64,000 nt of DNA from Rhizomys pruinosus (taxonomy: Eukaryota > Chordata > Mammalia > Rodentia > Spalacidae): NCBI GenBank assembly GCA_009823505.1, contig VZQC01011939.1, forward strand, positions 3,576,751 to 3,640,750, given 5' to 3'. This document shows positions 22,991 to 35,014 of the stretch, in pieces. The notes beneath the pieces are model-generated. The model saw only the letters and a program-made list of their open reading frames with translations, was not told where the DNA came from and ran no database searches. Every line of letters starts with the position of its first letter. Within the stretch, counting starts at the first letter, position 1. The position numbers and the translations under genes are program-made.

Positions 22991-24265
22991 ACCCATAGAG
23001 TCTTTATAAATATTGCTGCCTGGCCTGACACTGGAGACTGTGGTTTGTAAACCTTGGCGAGGAGCAGGCAACAGGACATCACAGTTGACCTGGCAACTGG
23101 AATGGATTCCTGTGACAATCAGTGATCCAGGCTGCACTGCTGGCTTTCCCGCTGAGGAAATTGAGTTTCCTACTTACTCCATACTTGAGGGCCAATTTCC
23201 ACCAGTTAAATGAAGAGTGAGGTCATAAGTCAGAGTTGTGCATGGTGGAAATACCTACAATGAGGGGAAAGGAAGGAAGAGATCTTAAGGTAAAATGCTG
23301 TCGATCACAGGCATGAAATACTGATTCAGAAAGAAGGGCGTGTTTGGTCCTCACAGATCACGGCATTTTGAATTGGCTTACTGAAAAAGGAGTAGGCTTA
23401 GATAGGCGGAATAGGGTGAGAGAAGCCAGACAAGGAAATCTTGACAAATAATGTCACTGAGCATAAGGTAATGTAGGTCTGCTTCACTAGAACCTGCTGA
23501 TCTTCCTTTGGAAAGCAGATAGTCTTTCTGTAGGAGATATTTGGTACTGTCAATTTCTAAAGTTGTTTTCAGAAAGACTATGTCTATATAAGATTGGGGC
23601 AGAAGCTGCCACTTTCTCTTCCTGGACAACAAAGCTAAGCTGTAGTCTCTCTTGCAATGAAGATCAGCTATCTCCACATTTGAACCCTGGATAAAGCAAA
23701 AATTAAATGCAAATACACTGGCCAGCCCTGGAATAACTCTGGTTCATGATCCTTCATCACTGTCCATTTACTGAGCCTGTGGAAGATGGTGGAGCCTATG
23801 ATAGAAACACTCTCTGAGGGACTGTGCAGGGCACAGCTTCCCTCCCCCGTCCTGCAACTCCTGCGATCCAAGGAGAAATGTGCTTGGCTTTGGTGCATCA
23901 AACAATGGGTGCTGTTGATTCACAGTTATGTCCTGTGAAAAGGAAGGCCAGGCAGGCTCCTGCATTGGCCTTGTTTACATATAATGTCTACTCCGCTCTG
24001 CTCTTCCATTTTCTTACACTTGCCTCCCTAAAGCACAATGCTCTCTTTCCTTCCAAGGACCAGCTGGTAGGGGCAGTTACCTGCATATCACATCCTTCCT
24101 CATGTGCAGGTGCAAACATGTTTCCTTATCAGAAAGGCAGCATACCATGGCCCTTTGGAGAGACTTCAGAGGAGAGAATAGTAAAATCTGTGTGGTTCCA
24201 ACCTTCCCCACAATTTCAACATATAGCATGGGGCAGGGCACGGGAGGGACTAAGATATAGAACAT
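22991..24265. other. Unique sequence, no gene seen
   Basis: Several frames of 65-147 codons overlap on both strands with no recognisable domain. Confidence 0.5.
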
Positions 24266-24267
24266 AG

Positions 24268-24448
24268 TATAGCTGGTGATGCATACCTTAAATTCCAGCA
24301 CGCAGGAGGCAGAGGCAGGAAGATCTTTTAGTTCAAGGCCAGCCTGGTCTATATAGTGAGTTCTGGGCCATCTGGAGCTACAAGGAGACCCTGTCTCAAA
24401 AAGACTAAAACAACAACAAGAACAACAAGAACAACAACAACAACAACA
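24268..24448 (+). mobile_element. B1 SINE with (CAA)n tail
   Basis: GGTGATGCATACCTTAAATTCC, GTTCAAGGCCAGCCTGGTC, GACCCTGTCTCAAAAAGAC, then CAA/GAA repeats to 24448. The 140-codon minus-strand frame across it is repeat-encoded (poly-Cys/Ser). Confidence 0.93.
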
Positions 24449-24660
24449 GAATGTGCTACAGCACTGCCCCTGTCTTGGGGTATGTCTTCCTTTGGACAAG
24501 GCTCCTGAGGACTTTGTTGGGGTTAACTGTTCACAGAGTGCCTATCTAAATACATGCCATTTGATGCCAGTGGAGATGTAATGAACAAGCTTCAGTACCA
24601 ACTCCAGTATATGGTGCAGATTGATCCAGAGGGTCCATGCCTTCCTAACATCACAGAAAT

Positions 24661-24980
24661 CCCAGAAAAAATAGCTTAATGGTTGAAACCAACAGGCATT
24701 TATTATCTGACAGCTCTGGAGGGCAAAAGTCCAAAACTCAGTGTTGGCATGGCTGTATTCCCACGAAAGCTCAGGAGAAAGTCCCTGCCCTTGCCTTCCC
24801 AACTCGTGGAGGCCACCAGAATGCTTGGCTTCCAGCCCACTTGGCACACTATTCCAGTCTGTTTCCATGACTACAGATCTCTTTCTCTGAGGGTGTCCTT
24901 CTACCGCCATCCTTCCAAGACCCTTGTGATTCTATAGGACCTCCCCGACCAAGATGTCATTCCCACCACCAGCTCCTAAA
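24661..24980. mobile_element. Possible ancient mammalian interspersed repeat
   Basis: GGCATTTATTATCTGACAGC, then CTGGAGGGCAAAAGTCCAAA, resembles the start of old mammalian LTR/MER-type repeats. Family not assigned; could be chance. Confidence 0.35.
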
Positions 24981-24984
24981 CTTT

Positions 24985-25458
24985 ACAATATCCATAGATC
25001 CTTCTGTCACGTTTCCTGATCAGGAAGTCCAACACAGACCACAGAGTAGAAGTGAGTAATGGAGGAAGTCAGCCGCGAACATAGCAAGCTGAGTGCACAA
25101 GATCCCGATTTGTAACCAGTGACACAAAGTGAAGTGGTAGATACAGTACCTGACACTCCACCATGCTAACAAAGGAAAAGAATGAAATGAAATGAAATTC
25201 TGAAAATGCTTAACTTTGAAACAGATTAAGAAAAAAAAACAGTGGGTGTTGAGGCACGAGGCTGAGTGGATTTAGCAGATTCATGATGCCATTGCAGAGA
25301 GGCTCAGGGGTACTCATGGAGCCTGCAATGTCCACAGCTCACAGGGAGCTATTCTTTCCTATGAAACTCATTTCCTACCTCAATATGACTGAGGTTTCCA
25401 TTTAAGAACTTCTGTATTCTATACCTTCCACTTTGTCATTGACAATTGAGTTTTTATT
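24985..25458. other. Unique sequence, no gene seen
   Basis: Contains only a short (GAAAT)n run near 25180; otherwise nothing recognised. Confidence 0.5.
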
Positions 25459-25540
25459 ACTTGGGGTGGTAGGAATTTAACCTATAACCCTGAACATGTA
25501 AGCAGGTACTCCACCACTGAGCTACATAATTTTAGTGCCA
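25459..25540 (-). mobile_element. ID-like SINE
   Basis: Antisense ID: GGTACTCCACCACTGAGCTAC preceded by a degenerate B-box region. Confidence 0.6.
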
Positions 25541-25767
25541 TTTTAGGCTAAAGTCCCCATGCTATAACGTACCCCTTATACAAAATGCTCTAAGCTATCC
25601 TTTCAAACCTTATACTTAATGGTGTCTAGCCATTAGGACAACATCAAGGAATGCAATCATTCATAGAAAGCTAATAGAAAAAGTAAAATTCTAATAAAGG
25701 AAACACTAAGATGGTCATCAAATAACAGGTGACTTTCTTGTTGGGTTAGATTTGTTCACTTTAAAAA

Positions 25768-25918
25768 AAACTTTTTTTGTCTTTTTGAGACAGGGTCTCC
25801 CTGTAGCCTCAGCTGGCCTGGAACTCACTCTGTAGGCTGGTCTTAAACTCACCCAGATCTGCCTGCCTCTGCCTCCCAAGTGCTATGATTAAAGTCGTGT
25901 GCCACAACGCCCAGCACT
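25768..25918 (-). mobile_element. B1 SINE
   Basis: Antisense: TTGAGACAGGGTCTCCCTG, GGCCTGGAACTCACTCTG, CTCTGCCTCCCAAGTGC. Confidence 0.95.
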
Positions 25919-25924
25919 TTTATA

Positions 25925-26123
25925 AAACATTTTATTTTTTATTTTATGTGTAGGAGTGTATGGCCTGCATGTAAGTGTTCCCTTGTGATGCCCACAGAAG
26001 TCAGATCCTCTGAAACTAGATTTAGTGACAATTGTTAGCTGCCATGTGAGCTCTGGGAACTGAACCTGGGTCTTCTGCAAGAGCAGCCAGTGCTGTTAAC
26101 TACCAAGCCATATCTCTAGCCCT
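25925..26123 (-). mobile_element. B3-like SINE, old
   Basis: Antisense: GGCCTGCATGTAAGTG, GCTGCCATGTGAGCTCTGGG, GAACCTGGGTCTTCTGC, GAGCAGCCAGTGCTG. Confidence 0.88.
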
Positions 26124-26124
26124 G

Positions 26125-28484
26125 ATCACTTTTACTATGTGAAACTTAAATAATTGCTAACTCCTGGCCAACCCTATTTCATAAGACAACACAGATTAGG
26201 GATATTCCCTAAGTTTAGGCATCCTATTGTCTTAAAGGAGCAGAAGACTGTCACTGATACACCTACATTGTGCACACTATGTTCAAGGGAGAACCCAAAG
26301 GGAATCATGTTCCATCTTTAGGTGTTCAGTCACAGCTAGTGTTCCTCTGGTATCCACAGTACACAGTTCTCCCATGAGGATACCATAGCCCACAGAACCT
26401 CAGGTTTCTTGTATAAAATGGTGTCCTGTTTGCATGGAAGCCACATGCATCCTCCTGTATTCTGGTGGAAGCTCTCTGGATGGCTCTCAGATTGTTTTGC
26501 CCACACTTAGTTGATGCTCCTTCAGGGGATGGATCTGAGTAAGTCCACACCACCATCTGTCTCACCTGTTTTTTACGCTAGGATGAGACTATTCTGTTGG
26601 ACCGTTTTATCCTTGTTACCTAATACCATGTCTAGAATATTGTATTATCCATCAAATCAAATTAAAATACAGTGACGCTGAGAGAAAAGCAGAAAACATA
26701 TTAGTTTATGCTTTGATACAAATTGCAGATAACTTAAAGGCCATGTGGCCTTTCTCTGGTCTACCAGCCTCAAGGCCACCAGCAGGAATGCAGTCAGTCT
26801 TTGTCACTTGTAGGATGCAGAGTTCCATGATTACGATTTGTCTACACATCATCTTCCAGACAAGCATTCTTCCTGCAACTCTTTGAGGCATAAGATTCAT
26901 GAGGCTATCTTTTTTCTTGTGTGATAGGTTTAAAATGAAGGGTTGTCTGGTGGCCCTAAAAATAAGGCTGACAGTATCACTTTGTAGCATTCTCTTTCAC
27001 CTATAGGATGATTTAACTTAAAAATTAAGTTTGCTTCCCAAGTCAATCACATAAAGTCACCCAAAACAGCATGGGTGAATTTGGTGAAATCTGGGCCTTG
27101 ATTCCACCCTATAGGTATGTATAATACAACTGCCTTCTGGAGACTCACGGGTCTAAAAACAAAAACCTAAAATAAAAAAGGGGGAGACAGATAGATATGA
27201 AACCTTTTTGTCAAAAACCTTGCAATTCAAATTTTAAAACTAACTACGGGAAAAGATTTGTTTATGTTCCAACAGGTCAAAATGTCACCAACTTAACGGC
27301 TGAGAAAGAAAAGATACAGCTTTGCATTGAGTAGGATGTACCAGGAAGTGCCAGCAGAAAGGTTGGCCTGTCTGAACATTGAAAGGAAGAAAAGCCTCAG
27401 ATTGCTACAAACATCAAACCCCTCTGCGGATCCTACTTGTAACAACTATTTATAATGAGTCCTAACGAAAGGTGCTGCAAAGGTTTTAATATGAGAGACT
27501 TTCTTACCTCCCCCACCATAGAACAAGGAGAAATATCATGACGATGAGGTCGTTCTCCAACTGTAAATTGGAGCCAACTGATATAAAGGTAATCTCTTAT
27601 AAAACCAGTAAAACTGCCTTCTTTAATTGACTAATAGACATAGGAACTGTGAAAAGGATTATTCTCTATTCAGAACCAAATATAATACTAAACTCTCCTT
27701 AAGCTATGCACTTAAGCAAAATATATTAATATAGGAGCTCTGACATCAGCAATGGATTATTCTACCAAGGAGATGTTGGTCAGGGGATCCAAGCCCCCAC
27801 AAAAGGTAAAGGCTCCTTGCCTCTAAACTGGGATATCTGCAAGAAGAGAGGCGATGAAGCCTTGCTGTCGAAGACCTGATGTAAACATGGGAAAGTGTAT
27901 TGAGACCACACTTGCAAGTATACAGATGGTCTCTGGAATACCAGAGAGTGTTACCAAAGGCCACTAAACCAATAAAGCAAATATGGGTCTCCTTGAGTCA
28001 AGCAAGACTCCACCGTCAGCACCAGCTACACCTCACCTGTCTGGAAATACTGTGCATCAGTGGCAGCCATATGCCTGTATATCCCAAATCTAATTGGCTA
28101 TTAGCTCTCTCCTTGGAGGAATAACCCACGGCTGATGCCACAAGCTTACATCCTCTAATGGTTAGGAGATGTTATAAACCAAAGTAAGATCCTGTCATAT
28201 TTAACAGAAAAAAATGTAATTCAGGGATTAACACACCATCCAAACATCTGTGTCTATACTAAAGTAACCTACCATAACAATTAGTACTGTTTAAATACCT
28301 ATATATCTAACTGCTTGTGCTTCATTAGTAGGATCGAAAGGTTATTCCTGGACAAACTGTCAGCCCATGAAAGGAAACAGCCAGAATTGACCAGAGTCCA
28401 AGACAACAGCTCTAGAGAAAGTAGACTGTTTTGCTTCTCATCCCGTGTGCCCCTTTTCTAAGCCTAGGGAACAATCTGTGGAAG
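26125..28484. other. 2.4-kb block, no gene recognised
   Basis: AT-rich and rather uniform. Frames are short and closed. Because it lies upstream of an L1-like 3' end it may be the decayed body of an old retroelement, but I recognise no ORF motif in it. Confidence 0.4.
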
Positions 28485-28862
28485 AGGGGTCATGATAGAA
28501 TGTAAGGGCTGCGACTGGGGTGAAAGGTGAAACTACAGCAATATAGTCTGGACACTCATTTGATCAACTTGATTGAACAAACAACCTGTCACCCTCCACT
28601 GGATGGTGGGGCTGTAGGTGTTTAGGCACAACAGCCTGCAGATAGGTTTTGCATGAAGGATGCTTGTACTCATGGATTTTCCCTTATAGCTATAAAATAT
28701 GAAAAAAAAAACTGAGAGAAAGATGCAGGACAGTTATGGCAGACTGCATGATCTGGGATGGGGTGGGGTGGGGTGGGGGGAAGGGAAAGGGAAATATACC
28801 TGAACTGATTTGGAAAATGATGTATGAAATACACAAAGCATCAATAAAAAGTGAAAAAAAAT
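28485..28862 (+). mobile_element. Old retroelement 3' end, L1-3'UTR-like
   Basis: Holds AGAGAAAGATGCAGGACAG, a G-rich tract at 28755-28780, AATAAA at 28842-28847 and an A-run, in the same order as the L1 3' UTRs in this window. Its left part (18 identical bases at 28496-28513) is shared with the element at 33595. Confidence 0.5.
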
Positions 28863-28874
28863 AAGAAGGCTGTC

Positions 28875-29124
28875 GGGCTGGAGAGATAGCCTAGTGGTTA
28901 AGAGCACCGACTGCTCTTGCAGAGGACCCGGGTTCGATCCCCAGCATCCACATGGTGGCTAAGAACTGTCTGTAACTCCAATTCCAGGAGAACTCCAGTT
29001 ACAGGGGAATCTGAGACCCTCTTCTGACCTCCGCGGCATTGCACGACACAGGTGCATAGACCTCCATGCAGACAGTACACTCATACACATACAAAAATAA
29101 ATAAAATTTAAAAAATTAAAAAAA
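28875..29124 (+). mobile_element. B3-like SINE with internal duplication
   Basis: Full length; 17-bp duplication at 28974-28990 and 28991-29007; B box GGGTTCGATCCCCAG. TSD AAGAAGGCTGT (28863-28873) versus AAGAAGTCTGT (29125-29135), so it inserted in the A-tail junction of the preceding retroelement. Confidence 0.95.
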
Positions 29125-29135
29125 AAGAAGTCTGT

Positions 29136-30455
29136 GCTGTGCCTTGTGGTGACAATACATGTGCTAGATGAGTCTTCTTCAGGGACTCAAATGAAGTGCT
29201 GTTGGTGGCCAGTCCAGTGTTAATCAACCAACATCATGTACTGAGCAGGGCATCATTAAACAGAAACACATAGCACTATGTGAGTGCTGATCCATTTATG
29301 AAACTTGCTGTGACCAGAGGCTCTCAGGACCTAAATACTGCATTTCCCCAGCAGCAGTGGTTCACACTGTATTGAGTATACAGAGCCACTTAGAAAACAC
29401 AATTATCATGTATTACATATTTTATACACTTGAGTTATATTTGTGAACAAATAAAACAAGGTCTTTCCCTGTTATGATTCAAGCCAGGAATTAGAAGTTC
29501 TGATCCTTCTTCATCTTTTGATGATGGGAGAGACCTTCTGAAACACTGCAGTAAGTTGGCATACTGAGTCTATCTAGGCCAGTCTTTTTCCCTTTTTCAT
29601 TTTTGCAGTGCAGGGGATGGAACTGATGGAGCCGTACCCTAGCCATGGGCCAGGCTTCCACCCCAGGCTCCCCAGGATCACACTCCATGCAGTATGATAT
29701 TTTTAAATCCGTTTTAAGTATATTACCAGTCAATCAATTAGTGTGCTGATTCTATATCTTGTGTAAAGCAGAGTAGACCAAAGGTTTTTTCTCTCTTGTT
29801 CACTACTGTGACAGATCAGAAAAGTTTCCATATTGTAAGTAAATTTTGACCAATTTTACAGAGACTCTACAATGAGATGACTTTGAGACCACAAATTCTC
29901 TAAGATCAGATGAGGCCATGACTCTCTCTCAAAGAGCACACAAATTCAGGAACTGACAGTTTTTGCACAGATTTTCTGGGAATCACAAACTTCCTGAAAT
30001 GTCTTGGAGTGCTTCTAGAAGATGCTCTAGTCAGGGTAGGAATCCCAGTGGCTGAGGGTGGAATGCATCTGTCCCTGCATGTAACGTGCTCAGTGTTCCA
30101 GCCCACCTCCTCCAGACTCTCTCTTCCATAACCCCCTCCCACTCAATGCTTCCTGCTGTCCATTTCTGCTAGAAAGCTGGGGTGCCCTCTACAGTGGTGT
30201 CCCCGTTCATTATAGTTGGACCCAGTCCATTGCCTATGCATGCTAACACAATGCAAGGTGTTGGAATTCCGATAGATTCCAGAAAGTTCACCAGACTAAA
30301 TAAGTTCACCTGCTAGTCATAGTTGAGACCCACATTGTCACACTGAGGAAGAACCATAGCATAGGGCATGAGCTTGCAGCAAACAAATCTTAGATGGGAT
30401 TGAACCCAAGCTCTGCATATGCGTGAATGTGAGCCCAGGCTGTGAGCAATGATCC
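29136..30455. other. Mostly unique sequence, no gene seen
   Basis: A very diverged ID-like antisense scrap may lie at 29604-29690 (TTTGCAGTGCAGGGGATGG). Nothing else recognised. Confidence 0.45.
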
Positions 30456-30459
30456 CATG

Positions 30460-30533
30460 TCTGGGAAGTAGCTCAGTGGTAGAGCACTATCTTAGTATGT
30501 ATGAGGTCTTGAGTTCAAATTCTTGCAACAGAT

Positions 30534-30577
<44 letters not shown>
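30460..30577 (+). mobile_element. ID-like SINE with (AC)n tail
   Basis: GGGAAGTAGCTCAGTGGTAGAG and GAGGTCTTGAGTTCAAATTC form the ID body; (AC)20 follows at 30536-30577. Confidence 0.82.
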
Positions 30578-30578
<1 letters not shown>

Positions 30579-31289
30579 ACCCCCAATGAAGCATGCTTGT
30601 TTTGTACATGAGTGTTGACAAGTAGAAAAAAACACTTGCTGAATTAAGAGCATGTAGGGAGCTCCCCTTCCTGTAACTCCCCATTCTTCATGTAGGGGAC
30701 GCAGTGTCACCACAGCAGCCAAGGACTGCGCAACCCTCCAATAGAAACAAGGACTGAGCCTCATTTTTGCCCCCCGCCAAAATTTTTTTGAATAATTCAA
30801 GCCCGTTCTCCAAATAATATGAAGAAAGTTTTTTTAAATGAGAGAACTATATTCAAATATGACATTATTTTCAGAAATTTTGTCTCATATACTATGAAAG
30901 AACAATTTCTAAGTACAATTTATATTGACACTTGATTTTGAGACCTGTCATAGTTGGAGAAATACTTCACAAAGACACATTCATCTAAAATGGGAATAAG
31001 CCTCCACTTTAGTTAACTGAGTCAAAAGGCTTGCTTTCCATGTCTATCTGCAAGCTGTCCTCAATTTCACTGAAATTTAGCTAGTCTGCTACTACCTTTC
31101 TGAAGTGCCATGATCATGCTTGCAAACCAATAAGATATTTATATACACACATAAATCCATCTATATGAAACAAATTGATGCAAAACTACAAGCTTCAATT
31201 TAAATTTTGATAGTTTCAGATTTTCATACTAATTTTTTAAAATATTTAACTTTATTTTTATTATTATTAAACATTTTTCATAAACCTTA
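30579..31289. other. Unique, AT-rich sequence
   Basis: No recognised repeat or coding similarity. Confidence 0.5.
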
Positions 31290-31445
31290 CATCATTTTTC
31301 AATTGAATTTAGAGTCACTTCCCTTTCCATGCCCCCATCCCACCTGAGTCCCTGCACTCTACCATACATGTCTTGCATCTTTTTCTGAGTCTTTCCAGAG
31401 TTTTTTCCCCAATTTTTTGTTGTTCTCTCTAACTTATATTGCTTC
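31290..31445 (-). mobile_element. L1 3' UTR fragment
   Basis: The reverse complement has GAAAGACTCAGAAAAAGATG, CAAGACATG and a GGTGGGATGGGGGCATGG G-rich tract, in the order seen in the sense L1 3' UTRs at 1430-1530 and 57270-57360. AT-rich (TATA) repeats follow to 31507. Confidence 0.55.
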
Positions 31446-31671
31446 AATATATATACATATATATACATAGTTATATATACACATAAATATATACATACAT
31501 ATATACCCATATCACCTGAATTGGAGGATTTTTTTTTTTTTTTTGCTAAAAGATGTCATGTTTTCCTTGAGGAAATGCTCAGAAGTTCCTCCTTGGCAAG
31601 CCCAAAGATCCATCAATCCTGCCCTTGTGTTTCACGCTGGGGTCTTTCCCTCCCATGGTCCCCCAAATGAA

Positions 31672-31881
31672 GTTCATTAAACATGAGTGAGTATACTGCC
31701 TGCATGCATGTAAGTGCACCCATGTTGTCCAATGCCTGTAGAGGTCAGAAGAGGTCTTGTCAGATCCCCCAGAACTGGAGCTGTGGATGGTTGTTAGCCC
31801 CTATGTGGGTACTGGGATCCTAACCCAGGTCCTCTGCAAGAGCAGCCAATGTTCTTAACTGCTGAGCCATCTCACCAGCCC
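31672..31881 (-). mobile_element. B3-like SINE, old
   Basis: Antisense: GTGCACCCATGTTGTCCAATG, GAGGTCAGAAGAGGTC, CTGCAAGAGCAGCCAATG, CTGAGCCATCTCACCAGCCC. Confidence 0.92.
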
Positions 31882-33575
31882 AAAATTTTCATACTAAATT
31901 TATCAGCAAAGTTTTAAAATATATAAATGTGTGCATTTTAAATACCATGCACATTACTTTTCACAAAACTTTTAAAAAGGCCAAATGCCAATGATAGCAT
32001 TCTTCACTCCCTAGCCCTTTGCAAAATGCTCTTTTTAAGATGAGTCTTTTTTGCTATTATGACTTAATTTTAATTTTGAGCAAGAATAAATGCATTTTTC
32101 CAAAAATATCTCCTGATACTCTACTCCACTGCTGCTGTCATCTATTAACAGCAATTTGGAGGCCTGTGTCTCTTCATAAAAGAAAAAGACCCAGTTCAAC
32201 TCTCAGGCTGACAGCTTCGCTGTATCCTTGTTGTGTGACAACAAGCAGACCTTCGGGTGGCACCAGCACTTTTCATAGTCAGGTCCTGTTTCACAATAAA
32301 GTATAAAATACTGCAAAAGAATTTATACATCCAACTACCGAGGCTCTCATAAATAGCCAGACAGGAAAGACTGCAGAAGCAGTGGCAGGGGACAGTTCCC
32401 TTGTCAAGTGCTGCTTTTGATCTTCAGGGTATTGTTGCAGACACTGGATGGCACTGGAAAATGGAGGTATCTATACCTGTGAAGATATCTTATTCCTAAA
32501 AAAATGGATTTGTTCATTTTAATGCAAACAGTCTTTCTTAGACCTCTATGAATTTCCTGAGATATGCCCACTTTGGACCACAGTGTTCTGCACCCACGTT
32601 ACATTACTCCAAGATGACCCAATCGGGTGGTCATTCAGGAGTATGAGGGATGTTAACGCTGAGAGGCAGACATCCTCTGTGATCTCCAGTGTGTAGCTTG
32701 TGATTAAAAAGTAGGAAGAATAACTAACTATATACCATTTATAATCATAAATGTTATATTCACAAATGCATATAATTTACTAATATGTAACATATTCATA
32801 TATACATATTGTTTTAGTTTAGTACACACATGCAGAAACCTAGATTTTAAGCCCCATACTCTGCTTCAAGGTCACCAGTACTTAAGTTATAAAGATGGGA
32901 TTAGTGTTAATTAGTTATACAGTTTCAAGACTAATTCAGATGTCTGTCTTTTCCCATCAGTCCTAATCAGCCTTAATGGTCACAGACCCACTGATCTGTG
33001 ATCCACGGGCACTGCTCTCCTAGTTACACTCTCTCTATTCACATTGGGTTGTCATATTGTGGACACTGTCATACCTGGGACAATATCTTTAATACACAAA
33101 GATCTTGGATTCTGTTCAGAAAGAGCTTGTATCCCTTTCTTCCTTCAAGCCTCCCAAGTCTGCCAAACTTAGTTCTAGACCTTGACAGAGCTGTTGTATA
33201 AGCTATGCACAAGGCGACAAGCTATGTGGCCAGAGGATGCAGCAGGTATCCCTGTCCATCTCCTGTGGGGGTAAAGCTAGTCTGAACCTGTCTCTTTTGT
33301 GAGGGGTTAGGGTAAAGTCCAGTGCCAAGGTCTGGGTCAGAGTTAGGTCATATGTGGCAAAGAAGTTCTGAGAGGTAGGTTGAATAGAATTTATGTTGTC
33401 ACGAATTACACTCTAAAATAGAAGAGTGGAACAGGGGGATTAAGGAAATGCAGACTTATGCTTCTTCAAAGATGAGCAATAATTACAAAATCCACTTTAA
33501 CAGAAACAACCAAACAAGAATACAATAAGTAATATACAAAGCACTGTTTCCCAAGCCACTAGACCACAGACTATG
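31882..33575. other. Unique block with a perfect 19-bp palindrome
   Basis: No repeat recognised. 32227-32245 is CTTGTTGT-GTG-ACAACAAG, an 8-bp inverted repeat with a 3-bp spacer that resembles a paired SOX-type site. Frames are short. Confidence 0.45.
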
Positions 33576-33594
33576 AAAGAAAATAAACCCTGAG

Positions 33595-33872
33595 GAGGCG
33601 TGGTAGAATGTAAGGGCTGCGGAGAGATAGGGGTGAATCATGAGACTACAGGAATATAGTCTGGACTCCTAATTGATCAACATGCCTATGCATACAAGAT
33701 TCTCCAACTGGACTATGGGAACCTTGGGTTGTTCAAAATTTGGACATAGATACTTGTAAAATGCACCAATTACCTAATTGTATGGCAAACTGAGTAACAT
33801 CAATGTTATCTGCAAACAACTGTGTTATTATATTGTAGAATCCCTTAAAAATAAACAAATAAAATAATAAAA
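33595..33872 (+). mobile_element. Unidentified L1-mobilised retrocopy
   Basis: A 278-bp unit with an A-rich 3' end is enclosed by a perfect 19-bp repeat, AAAGAAAATAAACCCTGAG (33576-33594 and 33873-33891). That is the signature of L1-mediated retroposition. Its first 75 bp match the old element at 28485 (TAGAATGTAAGGGCTGCG and ATATAGTCTGGAC conserved); the rest is diverged. Neither a known SINE head nor an ORF is seen. Confidence 0.8.
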
Positions 33873-33891
33873 AAAGAAAATAAACCCTGAG

Positions 33892-34427
33892 TGATCAGAA
33901 ACCAAGGAGATGGTCCCCGAATTACTGCCTTGAGCTTTTCCAGTTCATGTGGCCAGAGAGGAGCCAGGGACGGCTCAGAAATATCATGAGTTGGGTAAAC
34001 AGAGCTGCAAGACCAGCAAGACCCAGGCAGCTAGAGCTCTGAACACAAGAGAAGACAGCAGCACAGACAGACCTGCTATAAGGAGGGTGACCCGGGGGGC
34101 TCAGCAGGGCATTGACCAATGTGGTCTGTAAGGAAATGGCCTGTGGCCAGGAGGGAACTATCTCCAATACTTCCAGGGATGCTATGTAGCACTTGCTCAG
34201 GGCAGGGCAGGGCAGGGCAGGGCAGGCAAGAACCATCTCCATAAACTAGAGGTCCTGAGACATCGGGCAGATGGCTTAGAACAATCTAACTCAGCAGCAG
34301 AAAATAGTTATTGACTGACATTGCTCAGATGGTGTTGAGAATCTGATGAGTGTCTAAGTTAGGTAGTTTTGCAAAGCTATTTCTTCTACACTGAAACACT
34401 TCTCCTGGAGTGAAGAAGGAGGTTCAA
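33892..34427. repeat. Unique sequence with (GGGCA)n at 34198-34227
   Basis: Five to six GGGCA units form a G3N2 quadruplex-type motif on the plus strand. The rest shows no recognised repeat or gene. Confidence 0.7.
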
Positions 34428-34442
34428 GAATTCCAGGATCTT

Positions 34443-34612
34443 TTTTTTTTTTTTTTTTTTTTTTTTGGTCTTTTCGAGACAGGGTCTCCCTGTAGCCCCA
34501 GCTGTCCTGGAACTCACATTGTAGACCAGGCTGGCCTTGAACTCACAAAGATCCGCCTGCCTCTGCCTCCCAAGTGCTAGGATTAAAGGCATGCGCCACC
34601 ACGCCCGGCTGA
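34443..34612 (-). mobile_element. B1 SINE, little diverged
   Basis: Antisense, T-run 34441-34466, GAGACAGGGTCTCCCTGTAG, CATGCGCCACCACGCCCGGC head. Imperfect TSD: GAATTCCAGGATCTT (34428-34442) and GAATTCAGGAATCTT (34613-34627). Confidence 0.96.
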
Positions 34613-35014
34613 GAATTCAGGAATCTTATATAACTTATGAGGCTCAGGAAACTAGTGAAACTTATAGGACCCCCCCAGGCCCCTTCTGCAGTTATATGGG
34701 CACCAAATGATTGTGGGCAGAGAGGAGACTCTGGTGGAACTGCTTGCACATTGGGCAGAGAACTTCTGGGATTTAGCTTTTGAGTCTTCACCCACACTGA
34801 GATAGGCTTCTGGTGGATGCATCTGCCTTTGAACCACCCAATGCTCATGTAAGTAATTACCTACCCACTGCCCTTTGGGTCACCCCAATAAACTCAGTAC
34901 TTCACTAAGCCAGACTTGGATGAAATCATTTCTTTTGTCTGTCCTCAGTGATTTATCTGCTGTGAACAGACATTTGTTAACATCACACCAGGAAACGTCA
35001 TCTCACAGTCACTG

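Noticed and set aside
24077..24499. 140-codon minus-strand frame with poly-Cys
   Set aside because: Antisense translation of a B1 and its (CAA)n tail.
28875..29124. tRNA gene
   Set aside because: A- and B-box-like motifs are those of the tRNA-derived SINE head; no cloverleaf with proper arms.
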